In this document: piece by piece, positions 1 through 12,700 of the stretch | Position numbering within the stretch: position 1 is the stretch's first letter | Layout of the letters: every line of letters starts with the position of its first letter | Source: Enoplolaimus lenunculus | Taxonomy: Eukaryota > Nematoda > Enoplea > Enoplida > Thoracostomopsidae | DNA: 64,000 nt | Assembly (NCBI GenBank): GCA_030248215.1 | Contig: JASANG010000694.1 | Location: forward strand, 209,967-273,966 | Direction: 5' to 3' | Notes under the pieces: generated by a model | Database searches by the model: none | Seen by the model: the letters and a program-made list of their open reading frames with translations, nothing else | What the model was told of the DNA's origin: nothing | Position numbers and translations under genes: made by a program

Positions 1-911
1 TCCACGAGATAGAATATCGTGGCATAACATACATCTGGCTCTGCTGTCTTGAGCACCGCACATCTCAAAATATTCCCAAATTACAGAAGATTTTCGAACC
101 GGCTTTGGCATTACTACGACTAGTACGTAGCGACTAGCGCTTTAGGAGAGATTTGGTACATTATAAAGTTTGGTAGAAAATCAGCTTTAGGTTATGAAAT
201 TTAAAAGTTTATGGCAGGTTAGGTATCAAGTGGGGCGATTTCTATAGAATTTAGGTCGTAGTATAACGTAGTTAAAGATTTTTCGGCCGTTGCTTTAGAT
301 TTTGGCCGGTTTTTGCGGTGTGCGGGCACAAAACCTTAACTCTGTTTTGTTTCTTTGCTTTTGTTGCATTATCGACTAGCTATGTTATTGATTATTTTTA
401 TGTCTTGAGTAACAACATTCGATAAAAACTTTTTTAAGTTAATATGCTTCTCACATCTTAAAGCGTCTAGTATTAAGAACCAAAGTGTAGCCGCCCAGTT
501 GTTTACAACAAAATAAGAAATGTCTACAGAACAGCTGAGTAGTTAGATCTAGCTATTTTCACCGGAACTTACAGCAGTTACCCTTTCTGATTTACAAACG
601 TGGTGTTTTAAAGCAACTTGGAAACATTTATGGTAATTTACCAATTACCACTAAAAAACTCCGCTGTTTTCAGCCATAATATGAACTTTCTCGTTTCCCT
701 TTCCTATGTCAAATAGTTGACCGGAACTCATACCGGAAATCTAGAACTTTATTCATCAATTGAAATCATATTTTTGCTGATTTAGAGCAAATTTTAAAAG
801 ATCATTGACTTATTGACATTTTACTAGCCTTCTATAAGCAATATTTCATTATACAATCTAAAGCAGTTCGAGTTTTTAAGCAAAAGTATTTCGTTTTTCA
901 TAAAATGTTCA
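1..911. other. AT-rich stretch, no gene seen
   Basis: No frame here shows a recognisable protein, RNA or repeat. It is plain AT-rich sequence running up to the target duplication of the first MITE. Confidence 0.5.
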
Positions 912-919
912 GTATCAAC

Positions 920-1296
920 CAGGGTGCAACCGGAATTCCGGTTCCGGTTCCGGCATTTTTTCAGCTTCCGGTTCCGGTTCCGGTAAATATTTACCGGATT
1001 TAAAAATTCCGGTGTTATAATTCGGCCGTTTAATAATCTCTTTTGAAAGCCACTTGTACTCAGAATATAAGCCGTTGATGGTGGATTTCACTTCAGTCGA
1101 TGATGAAAATCTAAAATACAACAAATAAAATAAATACCTATGTTCGACTAAGGTTGTTTCACAAATAATAGAGCAAAAAATACGATTAAAATGAAATTTT
1201 TGGTGAAATGCATTTTTCATTTTCCGGTTCCGGTTCCGGTAAAATTTTCAAATTCCGGTTCCGGTTCCGGTAAATTGTAATTCCGGTTGCACCCTG
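920..1296. mobile_element. hAT-type MITE, CCGGAA-word family, full length
   Basis: This 377-bp element begins CAGGGTGCAACCGGAATT and ends with the reverse complement of that sequence. It is flanked on both sides by the identical 8-bp target duplication GTATCAAC (912-919 and 1297-1304). CAGGG termini plus an 8-bp duplication are the hAT signature. Both subterminal zones are runs of the hexamer CCGGAA/TTCCGG with point changes. The middle is AT-rich with no credible coding frame, so it is non-autonomous. Related copies lie at 12752, 35536, 42410, 44744 and 45750. Confidence 0.85.
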
Positions 1297-1304
1297 GTAT
1301 CAAC

Positions 1305-2579
1305 GTATTTCACTATTAGCGTATAATAAGTAACCAAGATACGAAGTCTAAATTTGATATCCTAAATCAAAACTTGTCAAATTTGGCATCAGGGGTACTT
1401 TTTTGAAGCGCTGTTTTCAAAACAACAAGTTTTCGGGACCTAAAATGTGCAGGGAAGAATTTCCGGCTATAAAAACCTGCATACTTGGTTACAAAAATGA
1501 GAGCTTTGTGAAATACGGTGATAATGAATTCGGGAGCCAATTTAAGCATTAACACTGACCTAGTTTCGGGTTAACAGGTTCACTATTGCTTCACTATAGA
1601 GTTTTTTCAATAACACTTGTAATGATTACTGTTAATTCAACTGTTAAACGTTAAAATGGTAACAAAACAAACTTACCTGTTTAATTCGAGAAACCCTTGT
1701 TGGACTACAATTCATATCCATTGTTATATAACAAAAGGATGCGTTGACAAAATCCTATTTTCCACTTATATTGCTTAGTTTGATTGGTATTTTGCTGGGT
1801 ATCCATTTGGCTACAATATCTATCGTCGGTTCTTGAAAAGTTTGGGAAAAGTGTGGGCGAAAATTGAGTATTTTGAAATATATAACGCAGATAAATCTAC
1901 CAGCAACATTCGCTTAAACGCAATAGATTTTAACAGAAATCAAGCGGTTTCACATTTTTAATTCGAAACTACACGATGCTTGACATAAAATGGATCTATG
2001 ACTTAAAAGTCAATATCAAACTAAGTTAAAAATGACTTTCGTTTAAGAGTTCAAAATTTTGATCATTTTTAGAAATCCGTGGAGTCAACTGTCTTATTGT
2101 AAGGTTATCGCTATAAATACTAAAGTAGTACAGAATTCTCGTAATGATCTTTTTTCATTGAACAAATGTAATTCATTAAAAATATCTAAAGTAACTCAAA
2201 GCTACACAACAGGCTGAATAACAAAGTTACAAAACGAGTTAAATTTAGACTTAAATTAGATCCCTCATACACTTTCATGTCTCTGCAACCCAAACAGTAT
2301 TGATTTGACTACGTACGTGCTTTCTACAAAACCTATAAAAAATTCATTAAGGGTAAACACAGCTAGTAAATCAGCTCATATTAATCAGCAACAACGCAAT
2401 ATAGTTTATTGAAGACAAACAAATAAACCACTTGCAATTTGTGGTATATAACACAGATATAACCAAATGTGTTCTCAGCTAGGTTTTTGTTATTCCAGAT
2501 AAGTATTTCTTTGTTACTTTAATCCTCAGTCTACAGCGTTTCGTTCGCGCTTGTGTAGTTGTAGTATAGTTTGATTCTA
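1305..2579. other. Intergenic, nothing recognised
   Basis: AT-rich DNA with stops in all frames. I see no conserved protein, tRNA-like box or terminal repeat. Confidence 0.45.
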
Positions 2580-2734
2580 TAACATCGGAATTTTTAAATC
2601 CGGTAAAAATTTAAAAACGGCCAAATTAAAACGGCCAAATTATAACACCGGAATTTTTACATCCGGTAAAAATTTACCGGAACCGGAAGGTGAAAAAATG
2701 CCGGAACCGGAACCGGAATTCCAGTTGCACCCTG
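2580..2734. mobile_element. CCGGAA-family hAT MITE, one end only
   Basis: A fragment of the same family as 920-1296. It keeps the paired lines with CCGGTAAAAATT and GCCGGAACCGGAACCGG and finishes with TTGCACCCTG at 2734. The opposite terminus is missing. A segment with CGGCCAAATTA is duplicated in it. Confidence 0.7.
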
Positions 2735-2736
2735 GT

Positions 2737-3225
2737 CCTGAGGTGTTAACCTTGCATTGGGGTTTTAAAATTTTAAGCTGTTTATTAGCTACAGACTAAT
2801 TTGCATAATTAATTAAGCCTAAATTTGGACTTTCTACATTATTTCACTAATTATTACAGTTACAAGCAAGTTAATTTCTGCATTAAAGGGTTTTTGGGTG
2901 CGAGGAATTTGCATAGACTGTTTACAAACCTTCAAACCCGATAATTCAGTAGTTAGCTAATAGATAATTTGCATATTAGCATAGTTTATAAGACTAAATT
3001 AGGACTGTTTACAATATTTCAATATAATTTCAGCACTAAAGACTTTTTAGATGCGAGGAATTTGAATAAATTGTGCAGAAACAACCAAAACCGATTATTG
3101 AATATTTAGCTAATAGCTAATTTCCATATTAGTTTAATTGACAAGACAAAACTAGGACTTTTCAAATTTTTTCAATAATTAATAGTGTTTACTGAATGTT
3201 TTTGGTGCGAGTAATAGCTTGACGC
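2737..3225 (-). repeat. Fragment of satellite-bearing element (~155-bp units)
   Basis: About three degenerate units of roughly 155 bp. Each has a GTGCGAGGAATTTG line, a GTTTACAAACC line and a GCTAATAGATAATTTGCATATTAG-type line. The array is the reverse-complement counterpart of the longer one at 29730-30540. The left border (GTTAACCTTGCATTGGGG) matches the right border of that array. The CGAAGC-rich terminus of the full element is absent here. Confidence 0.65.
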
Positions 3226-3668
3226 TTGACGCTCGATCCCGAGGGATTCTCACGTTTTATGGAGATTTTGCACTGCGCATATATTATAAATGTTAAGTAC
3301 TGCTCACAGTGTGTGTATTGCTCGTACATTATTGTACTTAGTTGCTTATAGTATAGTCTATGAGTTAAAGGGTTATAGATACTTAGGAATATTTTTATTA
3401 ACCGTTCTTCACATGAATATTTTCAATTTCATATGAGATGTAATTTCAAGGAAAGATTCGATCCCCAATCTCACGGGTGGGAGGCGTTTACGATAACCAC
3501 TGAGCTATTGGAGCTGGACGCTCGAGCCCGAGGGGCTCTCACGTCTTGTGGAGATTTGACACTGGCATATTTTATAAATGTTAAACACTGCTTACAGTTT
3601 GTGTATTGCTCCTACATTATTGTATTTAGTTGCTCATAGTATTGTATATACTCTATGAGTGAAAAGGT
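3226..3668. repeat. Tandem duplication (~285-bp period) around a tRNA-like relic
   Basis: The sequences 3226-3374 and 3509-3668 are diverged copies. Both run from GACGCTCGA(T/G)CCCGAGG through TATAAATGTTAA to TCTATGAGT. The intervening segment carries the tRNA-like relic. The unit is probably a small repetitive element duplicated in place. Confidence 0.55.
3430..3520 (-). pseudogene. tRNA-Gly(CCC)-like relic
   Basis: On the minus strand an A-box-like TAGCTCAGTGGTTA is followed by CGCCTCCCAC, which matches the anticodon loop of glycine tRNA with CCC, and by a B-box-like GGGGATCGAATC. The acceptor and T stems do not pair, so this is a tRNA pseudogene or the tRNA-derived part of a SINE and not a working tRNA. 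Confidence 0.45.
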
Positions 3669-4838
3669 TGACTATACGTAGTTTCGCATATTGGGGTTCG
3701 AATTTAAAATTACATAGGTACTTTCGAAAAGATAGTAAATTCTCAATTGGCGTGTAATTAGTCATGGAGATTTGGATAATTTTTTGAGAGTTGCAGACCA
3801 TGTCCTCTTGTAATTACTTTAGTAAATATTTTTCTTGATTATCAATTCGAGGTTTTCCAGCCAAAACATTAAATATTTCTGTAAAATTCTAGTTTTTGAA
3901 AAATCAAACTTTTAAAATTTAGATTTTTAACCCAAACATTGTCAAATTCCGCGAAGTTTGGATTAAATTTAAGCTGAAATTGATTTGAAAATCAACTTTT
4001 CCGCCAATTCTGTTTTAGTTTGAACGAATTCTTGATAATGTTAAAGGTTTCAAGCGAATTCTAAGAATTTTGGCGACCTTTCATACTTCAGCTATAAAAG
4101 CAATCTGTGCTGTCATCTGGGGGGTGCGTTGGAGTTAGTAAGAGCTCACTCGATAGTTTTCAGCAAGTGCTGTTGGTTAAATTTTGACGATTTGTTTTGT
4201 ATATATATAAACTGGTTGAGCCACAGTGCGGCCTAATGGATTATTTTGTGACCTCTAAGGTAAGGTTTGTTTCGACAGACATCCGAGTTTTATATTCTTG
4301 TACGGTAGTGCAATGGAATTTTCGATTTTCGGGAAGTGATTAAAGTACGTATTAGGAAACGTGTGCATAGTCCTGACAGACATCCTTGTCTTATAGTTAC
4401 CTTCTGTACCGTGATTATATTTTTGGGCAAGTAGTTATAACCCTACTGTGGGTTAAGTTTGAAAATTTTGAAAATTTCGCATATGCGTGTCAAAGCAAAT
4501 TGTGGTTTTTACAGAATTAGTACCGAGTGAGTAGTTTTGGGCTTAGGTAACCGGCAGGGCTGGAAGGCGTTCCTTGGAAAACCATTGCAAATGGGCGCAT
4601 GTGCACTTCTCTTGACTTGGTTTCTAACAATATAGCGCATGTTGACTACCAACATATTTAGACCTGTACCTACAAGTTCGAACCTGACAACTTCTCGGCA
4701 CAAAATCTGAGAAATCTGCGATCTTTATAACTATCTTTACGGAAGACCTGAAATCTAACAAGTACGATTTGCACAGTAACTTATCGGACCTCGGTTGTAA
4801 TTACAGCGAGACCTTGAAACCCTGAACGCCCTGTGTCC
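3669..4838. other. Intergenic, nothing recognised
   Basis: AT-rich sequence. A 64-codon minus-strand frame at 4509-4703 has no recognisable domain and no splice context that I trust. Confidence 0.4.
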
Positions 4839-5060
4839 AGGGATTGGCGGTCTCGGTCAAAAAAGCAAGACAAAGACTGTGACCGAGAGCAAACCTACCG
4901 AGACCGAGACTTTTGGTCTCAGTTTCGGTCAATTTTAAACCGTTACCGAAAATGGAAATAAGATTTTTTAACAAATGATTTGAATATTTTTATCCGCTCT
5001 GAATTGTCGTTTCATACATTTAAAATAATAAATCGCCGCGAAAACTTTATTTTTATCACC
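4839..5060. mobile_element. GAGACC-word hAT MITE, left part
   Basis: It starts CAGGGATTGGCGGTCTCGG and continues with repeated GAGACC/GGTCTC words. It then matches the first half of the full copy at 47551-48394 (TTTAACAAATGATTTGAATATTT, CGCCGCGAAAACTTTATTTTT lines). The other end is not visible. The hAT assignment rests on the complete copy, which has an 8-bp duplication. Confidence 0.6.
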
Positions 5061-5329
5061 GCCCTCGGGTGGCCACTTGTTTTCGCTAGCGGCAATCTTG
5101 AAAGGAATGTGTTGTAAATATATGAGAACGTTTTTAAAACTTACATGGCGAACACTACGCAAGAATTTTAACAAATATACACCTTTCTATGCCTTTTTCA
5201 AGGCGTAACTTTCACAGTTAAAGTGTTATGCTAGTATCATATCGTCAATCAAAACTGGTTAATACCTTGAAAATAATAGGCATGAATTTTTTCCGCCTTT
5301 TATGTGATCAACCGATGAATAGAACGTGG

Positions 5330-5470
5330 CCGTAACTGTAGAATAAGCATATTTTTAAACCTATGCCTAAGGTTATAAGTCTGAGCATGAGTTTATATCT
5401 AAGACTAAGATAAGCAAAAAATATATCTAAAGCTTAAGCTTAGTCGATGGCAGTCCTGCAGAAATTCATT
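5330..5470. mobile_element. TTAGGC-word MITE, degenerate
   Basis: Begins GTGGCCGTAACTGTAGAATAAGC and carries CCTAAG/CTAAGA words and the AAGCTTAAGCTTAG line found at the inner edge of this family, ending near GCAGTCCTGCAG. Both termini are eroded. Confidence 0.45.
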
Positions 5471-5733
5471 TCAATCGCATCACTATCAATGTTGTCAAGT
5501 CGGCTATGGTTACGATGAGCATTAATGGCTTCTTGGCTCATGTTATATTACGATGTTTAATTCGGTCTGTCAATTTTATTTCTTGTCATTTCTCAGCCCT
5601 TTGGTTAGCCCTGCTCTTTTGATTTTGCTCGGCTGCCGCAATGAGCTTTTCATCGGTTGACGGAGTTACATTGCGGCGCTGTTTGATACGGGGGTGCGAG
5701 CGACTAACTACTGGAAAAAGTCGATCGATGCGG

Positions 5734-5946
5734 TTACTCTTCTGTTAAGTACTGTGAAATATTTAGTTCATCGCAGTCGAAAATTAAACGGGTATGATCA
5801 ATATGGATATACTGATTCGCAGAACATTGTTCGCGTTTCCATGTATGATGCGCTGATATATGTCTTAAGTCGGCTTTTGAAAAATGTGCGCATTTGATTC
5901 CGTGAAACCACCTTCCACATTGACCACTACATTGAATACTTGACAT
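5734..5946 (-). pseudogene. Possible PHD-finger fragment, probably transposon-derived
   Basis: A minus-strand frame contains QCSGQCGRWFHGIKC followed about 20 residues later by TWKREQC. This spacing of Cys, Cys, Trp-Phe-His, Cys and a final Cys resembles the second half of a PHD zinc finger, a domain often carried by retrotransposon ORFs. The first zinc pair is not visible and stops follow soon after, so it is at best a fragment. It could also be a chance frame. Confidence 0.3.
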
Positions 5947-6189
5947 ATTTATATATGTATGTGTTTTTGTTTATACGTATACATGTATACATGTATATGT
6001 GTCTATGGTTGGGCTTCCCGTGAGCCACTGTTCTTGCTTGTACCAAACTTTCTCCGGGTGCCAGTGGCATCGGAAGTTATGATGCATTTTAGGCACTTTG
6101 TTTGTTTTGGGCATAATGCTAGAGATAATTTGATTCATTTAATTGAAGGTGGAAATTTCCCAAGATAGTGTTTACATTATTACCTTATC

Positions 6190-6280
6190 ACATTCATAGG
6201 CTTAGGCTTAGGTTTACGCTTAGGTTTATTCATAAGTCTAGGCATATTCTGTGGCTTAGTGGTACACTTCTGGCCAAGTT
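6190..6280. repeat. TTAGGC-word array
   Basis: A short run of GGCTTAGGCTTAGG-type words with degenerate neighbours, ending near CTTCTGGCC. It is a truncated member of the GGCC-ended family described at 26426. Confidence 0.45.
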
Positions 6281-6748
6281 AGTTTTGCGTGAAATGAAGT
6301 TTATGTGGAGAGAGTAAACGAGTATCCGTTTTTAAGCTATGCTTTTGCAATTATAATATTCACTGCAGAGGTGGATCCGCAAATTTCTGAATTGCGGCGG
6401 GCTGGCAAGAAACGCAATTTTTGCTATTTGCTATATATCGACCATTGGCAGCGAAAAATTGTATGGTAGCAGACTTATCGTTTTTCACAAAAAAATTTCT
6501 GAGCAGAAAAAATCGTAAGGTAGGGGACCTTCTTACCATTTTATCATAAAAATTTGAGGACAGGGGGCGTACGTCCCCACTCGTTTTCCTCTGGATCCGC
6601 TAGGTGTTTCACAGCAGTTGTGTACATGTTGAAAATACTACCGTGTCATGTTTGGACTGTCGATGTAGCTTTCCTTAACTAATATGTTAATTTGAACGCG
6701 TTGTAGCTTCCACATTCAAATTAATATTCATAACTGTTGTTAATTACA

Positions 6749-9700
6749 ATGAGTTGTGTATGTTGTAAGTCACACTGTGACTTGCGATTTAAACGATCTT
6801 TATCGCACGTCTGGGAATTGTTAATTCAGCGTTACGCTTCAACAGATTCACGCCGTAGCAAGCGATATTCTCATACATTGTTTCTTCCAAAAACTAAATT
6901 TCCCACCTATGTAAAGCCTAAAGACCAAATACGGCGCGAATTGCGAACAATGGAAGTAAGTTGATTTTTGTGTGCGACATAAGTGTCGGCGGATTCAAAA
7001 TCTTTTGATGTGCGAGCGCGATATATGGCCATAGCCTGGGTAGGTGGCCCCGTGGAACAGTCAGTATCTGACATGAAACGTTTCTCTGACCTGAAAATCG
7101 GTCGTTAGCGCAGCGTGTATATAACCTGTTGTTTCCGTACTGAGACGTTTTGTTTGGCAAAGGTTTTAGAGGTTGTTTGAGTACATTTTTCAACGTTGGA
7201 AACATTCTACTATTACAATGCTTATGTATATGTCGTAGCCTAAACTGTTATATATTCAGCTGAATTCCGATGGATACAACCACTTTGTAAGTTGAAGGCC
7301 ACTATTTTTCCGTGGGTAACGTTTAATATTCAGAGGGAGCTAAGCTAAGTTTCAAGGGGGGTCAAAATATTTCGGAACAAAATATTAGGGATGCTGCTCT
7401 TGTAATATATTGCTTTCGGTTTGAATTCCGCGTTTGTTTAGTCAAGTGGAGTTTAACTGTAGATGAATTGAACAGCGTTTGGGACTATAACTGGTATGAT
7501 TTTTGTAGACACTGGGCTACGATCAGCATCTGTATGAATGGCAGCTCAGTAACAAACCTTCACCTCGGGGCGTATTTGTGATCCATGATGGACCTCCGTA
7601 TGCGAATGGCGATCCTCATATTGGTCATGCGGTTAACAAAATATTAAAAGATATCACGTTGCGGTTTCGAGCTATGGCTGGGTATCGCGTGCATTATCGT
7701 CCTGGATGGGATTGCCATGGACTGCCCATTGAAATGAAGGCGGTAAAAACTATTAAGACTCAGTTTCACCACACACATTTAGGCTTAGACTCAGGACAAG
7801 GCTTAGTTATACCTAGACATTAGTCTAAGCCTTTGCGTAAACCTAAGCTCAAGTCTAAGAAGTCTAGGTTTAAGCCTTAATCGGAATTGTGGGGAAGAGT
7901 ATACCAAAGCCATTAGTAACTTGACAACCCTTTGATATTTGAAATAGTATGGGATTTGCCGATTCCAAAATTTTTCCCGATGCCGATACCGATTCTCGAT
8001 GCAAATACCGATGCCAAAACCGATTTCAATTTTAGTACACCATGTTCAAAGAACAGATAGGATATTCAATTACACTATTATACGGACACTTAAACCCTAA
8101 CCACCATAAACCACTGTAATTTTATGGCAGTTTTTTGGAGTGCCGATGCCGAAACTCACGAAAAGTACCAGTTATCCAGTTATAACCGATGCTGCTGTAG
8201 ATTAATCGACACATCTCTAAAAATAGTATAGTTTTCGATTGATTTACGTTTGTTAGTGGTTTGGATTTCTTATGCTAGATTTCGAAATTTCTATATATAC
8301 CGTAGTTTTTGAATGTGGTGAACTTTACAATAGGGCACTGTTTAAAGCAAGACTTTACGCCGTCCAAATGATCTAAATTTCGTGGATTACGTACTGATTT
8401 AACCATTGAAATAAATGATTTGGGGTCGAACGTAATTTACTGAACAACACAGTAATCAATTAACAGTCTTAAAAGTAACTGAATTTGACATTTTTCAGTA
8501 TTTACAAATTTCTCGACAATCTAATGCGGCAGTGTTTGTAAAGTTTTGGGTTCTGTAACAAAAAATTGCTGAATTTTCGAGCCCATGCTCAGCATGTAAT
8601 AAAGTACATCCTCGTTTGTGGGATTCATGGTCTCAAGAAACGCAAGTGCGTTGTAATAGAAAATGTACATATATTATATAATGCTAAATTCTAATGTTTA
8701 CTTGCATGTAGTTATCTTCCGGTGCCGCACTTGATTGAAATGAAAATATGTTGTGGTGATTGAATAACACTGGCGTATCCAAAGAGGCAACCCAAGCCAA
8801 GGCACCCTAACAGAGATAAAAACCATTTATATTAAAAGATGGCTCTAAAGTTAATTTGGCGTTTCGATCGGGCGACATCTTCCATCTGCAATTTCTGGAT
8901 CTGCCACTGATGAATAAAATACATAATATATTTAGATTGCTCAAACTTCAGAAGACACACTGAAAAATAATTTGATGTCACCAATGCAAATTCGAACTGC
9001 TGCACGATCCCTAGCTAATACAGTTATTTGCCGTCAAGCGAACGCATTCAAGAGATGGTGCGTTCTTGGCGACTGGGCTAATCCGTACATCACTTCTAGC
9101 TACGATTATGAAGCAAAACAAATTCAACTATTCTGGCGATTGTATCAAAGAGGTTTCATTTACCGTGCGTACCGACCGGTGTATTGGTCTCCAAGTTCTC
9201 GGTCTGCCCTTGCTGAAGCAGAGCTGGAATATAATGAACAGCACAAAAGCATTGCTTGTTTTGTGGAATTTCCGTTATCAAAAGGTCAGTTTTACGCAAC
9301 GGAGTTTAAAAACTTGATTGTTTGGGCCGTGGCATAAAATAGAGAATAATGTGATTTGCTCAAATACCTTTTAACAAACGCTCGTTTATGTATGTCCCTG
9401 ATGAAACTGCTACTGATGCATATTACCGATGTGTCATTAAGGTTGCGATTTTAACCGGTATATAATGTTTGCGAGTTACACATGTTAAACTTTAGTAGAT
9501 ATATATTGCATTATATCTCGTACAGAACGAATAATCATTTTCGTGTATATAACAAAATTAGAATCAAGTCATTTACGCCATTTAAATCATGTAATTACTA
9601 TTTATTGTTCGTTATCGTCCTCCGTTTTAAAGGTGTTACCAATGCAACAAATGCACGGCATTCATTGTTATGTTGGACAACAACACCTTGGACCCTGCCG

Positions 9701-12700
9701 TCAAACAATGCCATTGCGTTTAGCTCAGATATACCATACGTGTGGGTTCGACCTGTAAACACGACTTTATTTCATGCTCCCCGTTTTTGGCTCATTGCAA
9801 AACCGTTGCTGGATTTCGTTTCGAATGCACTAGGAATAGAACTCAAAATAGAAAGAGAAGTAAAATACGATGAATTTGAAGGTTTCAAATATGTTAATCC
9901 AGAAATCGATAAGTTGTCTGTGTGTAGTGGTCGGCTGTTAGACACGCCGAAAACCGTCAAAGCTAACATTGGGACAGGTTTGGTGCATATCAGTTGCTCG
10001 CATGGATTTGAAGATTTTCAGGTATAGTAAGTGTATTGTATATTGCTGCAACATGTTTTTCGACTTTGATTGGAATGTAATAAATTGGAGATTCAGGCCT
10101 GTAACTAGCTCACCTTGGTAGAGGGAGCGGCAAGATACAATCACGGACAGAGTTAAAAAATTGCGGATATAGACGCGGTTCAAATTGCGGCTACAGCCAT
10201 GGTTCAATCCGCGACTGCGAACTCAAGCAAGTTCACTATTGATTCATTCTGAATGCTATGTAGTGAGCAAACTTGCATTTTATTATGTGGGAATTTGCTG
10301 TGTTTTGCTTGCATTTAAGCTGTGTAACTCAACCGGCATCACGTGTGACGTGTGTGGTGTAGATCAAGCAGGAAAATTTACGCAAGAAATGGGACAAGAA
10401 TTGGCCGGAAAAGATGTTGTCAAAGAAGGCAACACAATGGTTTTGCAGCTGTTGGGTGATCGGATAATCAAACATCACTCTTATGTTCACAGGTAGATAT
10501 TTTTGCGCTTAGCTAACGCAGTAGTTTCATACTTCGTAAACGGAAGCATCATAAAGCATTACCATTGTTGTTTTTCTTTTACGAAATGGAAACTAAATCC
10601 TGAAGAATCTTATTAGCTTATTGATGGTTTACAATGTTAAATTTCGTGCCTCTCAATTTTTCGTTTAATATTTTGAATTGTGGATCAGAAAAACATTCGC
10701 GCTGGTTGGTCAAAAGAAACTACACCTGCCTAGTCCCCATCAGCGATCAAAACTAACACTTTGTATTTAGGTTTAGCACTAAACTTTCCCCTAGTTTCTC
10801 GCTCGCGAGGTTTTTTCAGCTATCATAATATATCAAGTAGGCCACATTTTAGAATTTTCTGGCTTTACCTCTGAATGTGCTGTTTGCAGCATGGGCACAA
10901 CAGCTAGTTTAAGACGAGGGCACACAGGCTCACAAACGATACATATTGAAAGAAGAAACTTTGCGAGCGAGAAACCTACTGCAATTTGAGTAATTTATAA
11001 GGTGCACGGAAATTGCGTACTATTTTTTCGTAAAAAATTTTTCATTCTGTTATACAAAATTTTCGGATTTCAAAAATGGGAGTGGCCAATGTCTGCCCCT
11101 GCCCTCTCGGCTTCTGAGCTATTGGTTGCCATTCGTATTTCTTTCCGTTTGAAGTACAGTCACGGTCAGAATTAAGTGCGCAGAAACCGCGATTGCGTCC
11201 ACTGCGGTTGCGGTTGCGGTTTTGTACCCGCGTCTGAGGGTTTCAGCGATCGCGTCTCAAACGCGGTTTGAGACGCGATTTTAATTGCGTCAGCAGTCGC
11301 GGTTTGAACCCCGGTCGCAGTCACGGTTTGAGACGCGATCGTAGACGCGATTTTAATTGCGTTCGCAGTCGCGGTTCGAACCGCGGTCGCAGTCGCGGTT
11401 TTTGCGTTCACGTAAATTGCGGTTGCGAGCGATCGCGATTGCGTCTGGGAGCGATCGCGATTCGAACCGCGTTTGGGTCGCGACCGCGGTTGCGCTTAAT
11501 TCTGTCCGTGACTGTAGTCCAATCAGACCAATTTGACGAGATGACAATCTTTCTATCTGAATCAACGGGTGGAGTGGAACGCAGTGTTGAACTCACACCA
11601 AATCGCGTTCAAAATAAAACCAACAATACGCACAGAATCATAATATATTATTATTATTATTTTTTGCAAGGTGGTGAGATGAAAATGTACGGAAAATATC
11701 TACCGGTGGGATGAGTGGAGTGGAAAAACGCCGAGGTGGACCCTCCACCGCTCATGTCCACATGTGCATTAAGAAAGCTTTGTTTATACTAATTGTTAAT
11801 GTTGTACCAAAAATGAAAATACAAAACGAAAACATTCTTTCTTAAGGAAGTTTTCCACTGAAGTAAAAGAAGTGCAGTACTTGCTGAAACCTATGTATAC
11901 ATATATGCGCGTTCTCAAAAGCAGCGGCTTGCATACGAAGTATTTTCACATACAACAATTAGTATTGAATTTTCCTTTGTCTGCATGTGTTAATATCACA
12001 ATACTTTTAGTTATCCGTACGACTGGAGATTAAAGCAACCGGTAATTATCAGATCCAGCAAACAATGGTTCATCGACATTGATAGTCTTAGAAAACAAGC
12101 ACTGGATACAATATTAAAAGACGTTGCATTTTATCCTGAACCGGCAAAAAACAGCATGATTTCTCAGGTGCAATTAGGCTTAGGGTTAGGCTAATAAATT
12201 ATTTTATTTTGAGTTTGACATATTTTTTACGTCGCGTGAAATACGTGAAACTATCGCTTGTCATTTGTTACTAAGGATTGACTTTCAGTGAATAAGCAAA
12301 ATTGTAATTGCGCTCTGTCTTGTAAATTCTTTTCTCTTAAGACGTATTTGAATTATTAGAACTTGTTGTATTATACAAATTTTGTTAGACGAATTTATTG
12401 TGCTATGTTTGGTTTGGAATATTTTAGAAAACTATGTTATGTTTTCATAATTTAATACATGTATGTGTTACTTGAACACAATATTCATTTACCTGGACAC
12501 ATGTTAATATAAAGCTCTGCTGACGTGTGCAAGTTTTTGCAGCGAGAACTGGCAACCGCAACTTGCAGTGTCAAGTATTTGCAAGGTGAATCTTGACATA
12601 AATTTATATCAGTAATTTGAAGACAATTGCAATAAATAACAAATATGAGCTATAAGTCATCAGTTCAGCCAATGATGATGAATTTATTCGACTCGCAAGG

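Noticed and set aside
3430-3520. Functional tRNA-Gly gene
   Set aside because: The A and B boxes and a CCC anticodon-like loop are visible, but acceptor and T stems do not pair.
11172-11714. Overlapping open frames on both strands, rich in R, N and A/T repeats
   Set aside because: They are translations of the hexamer words of a mariner-type MITE (11157-11514) and of adjacent sequence, in an IARS2 intron.
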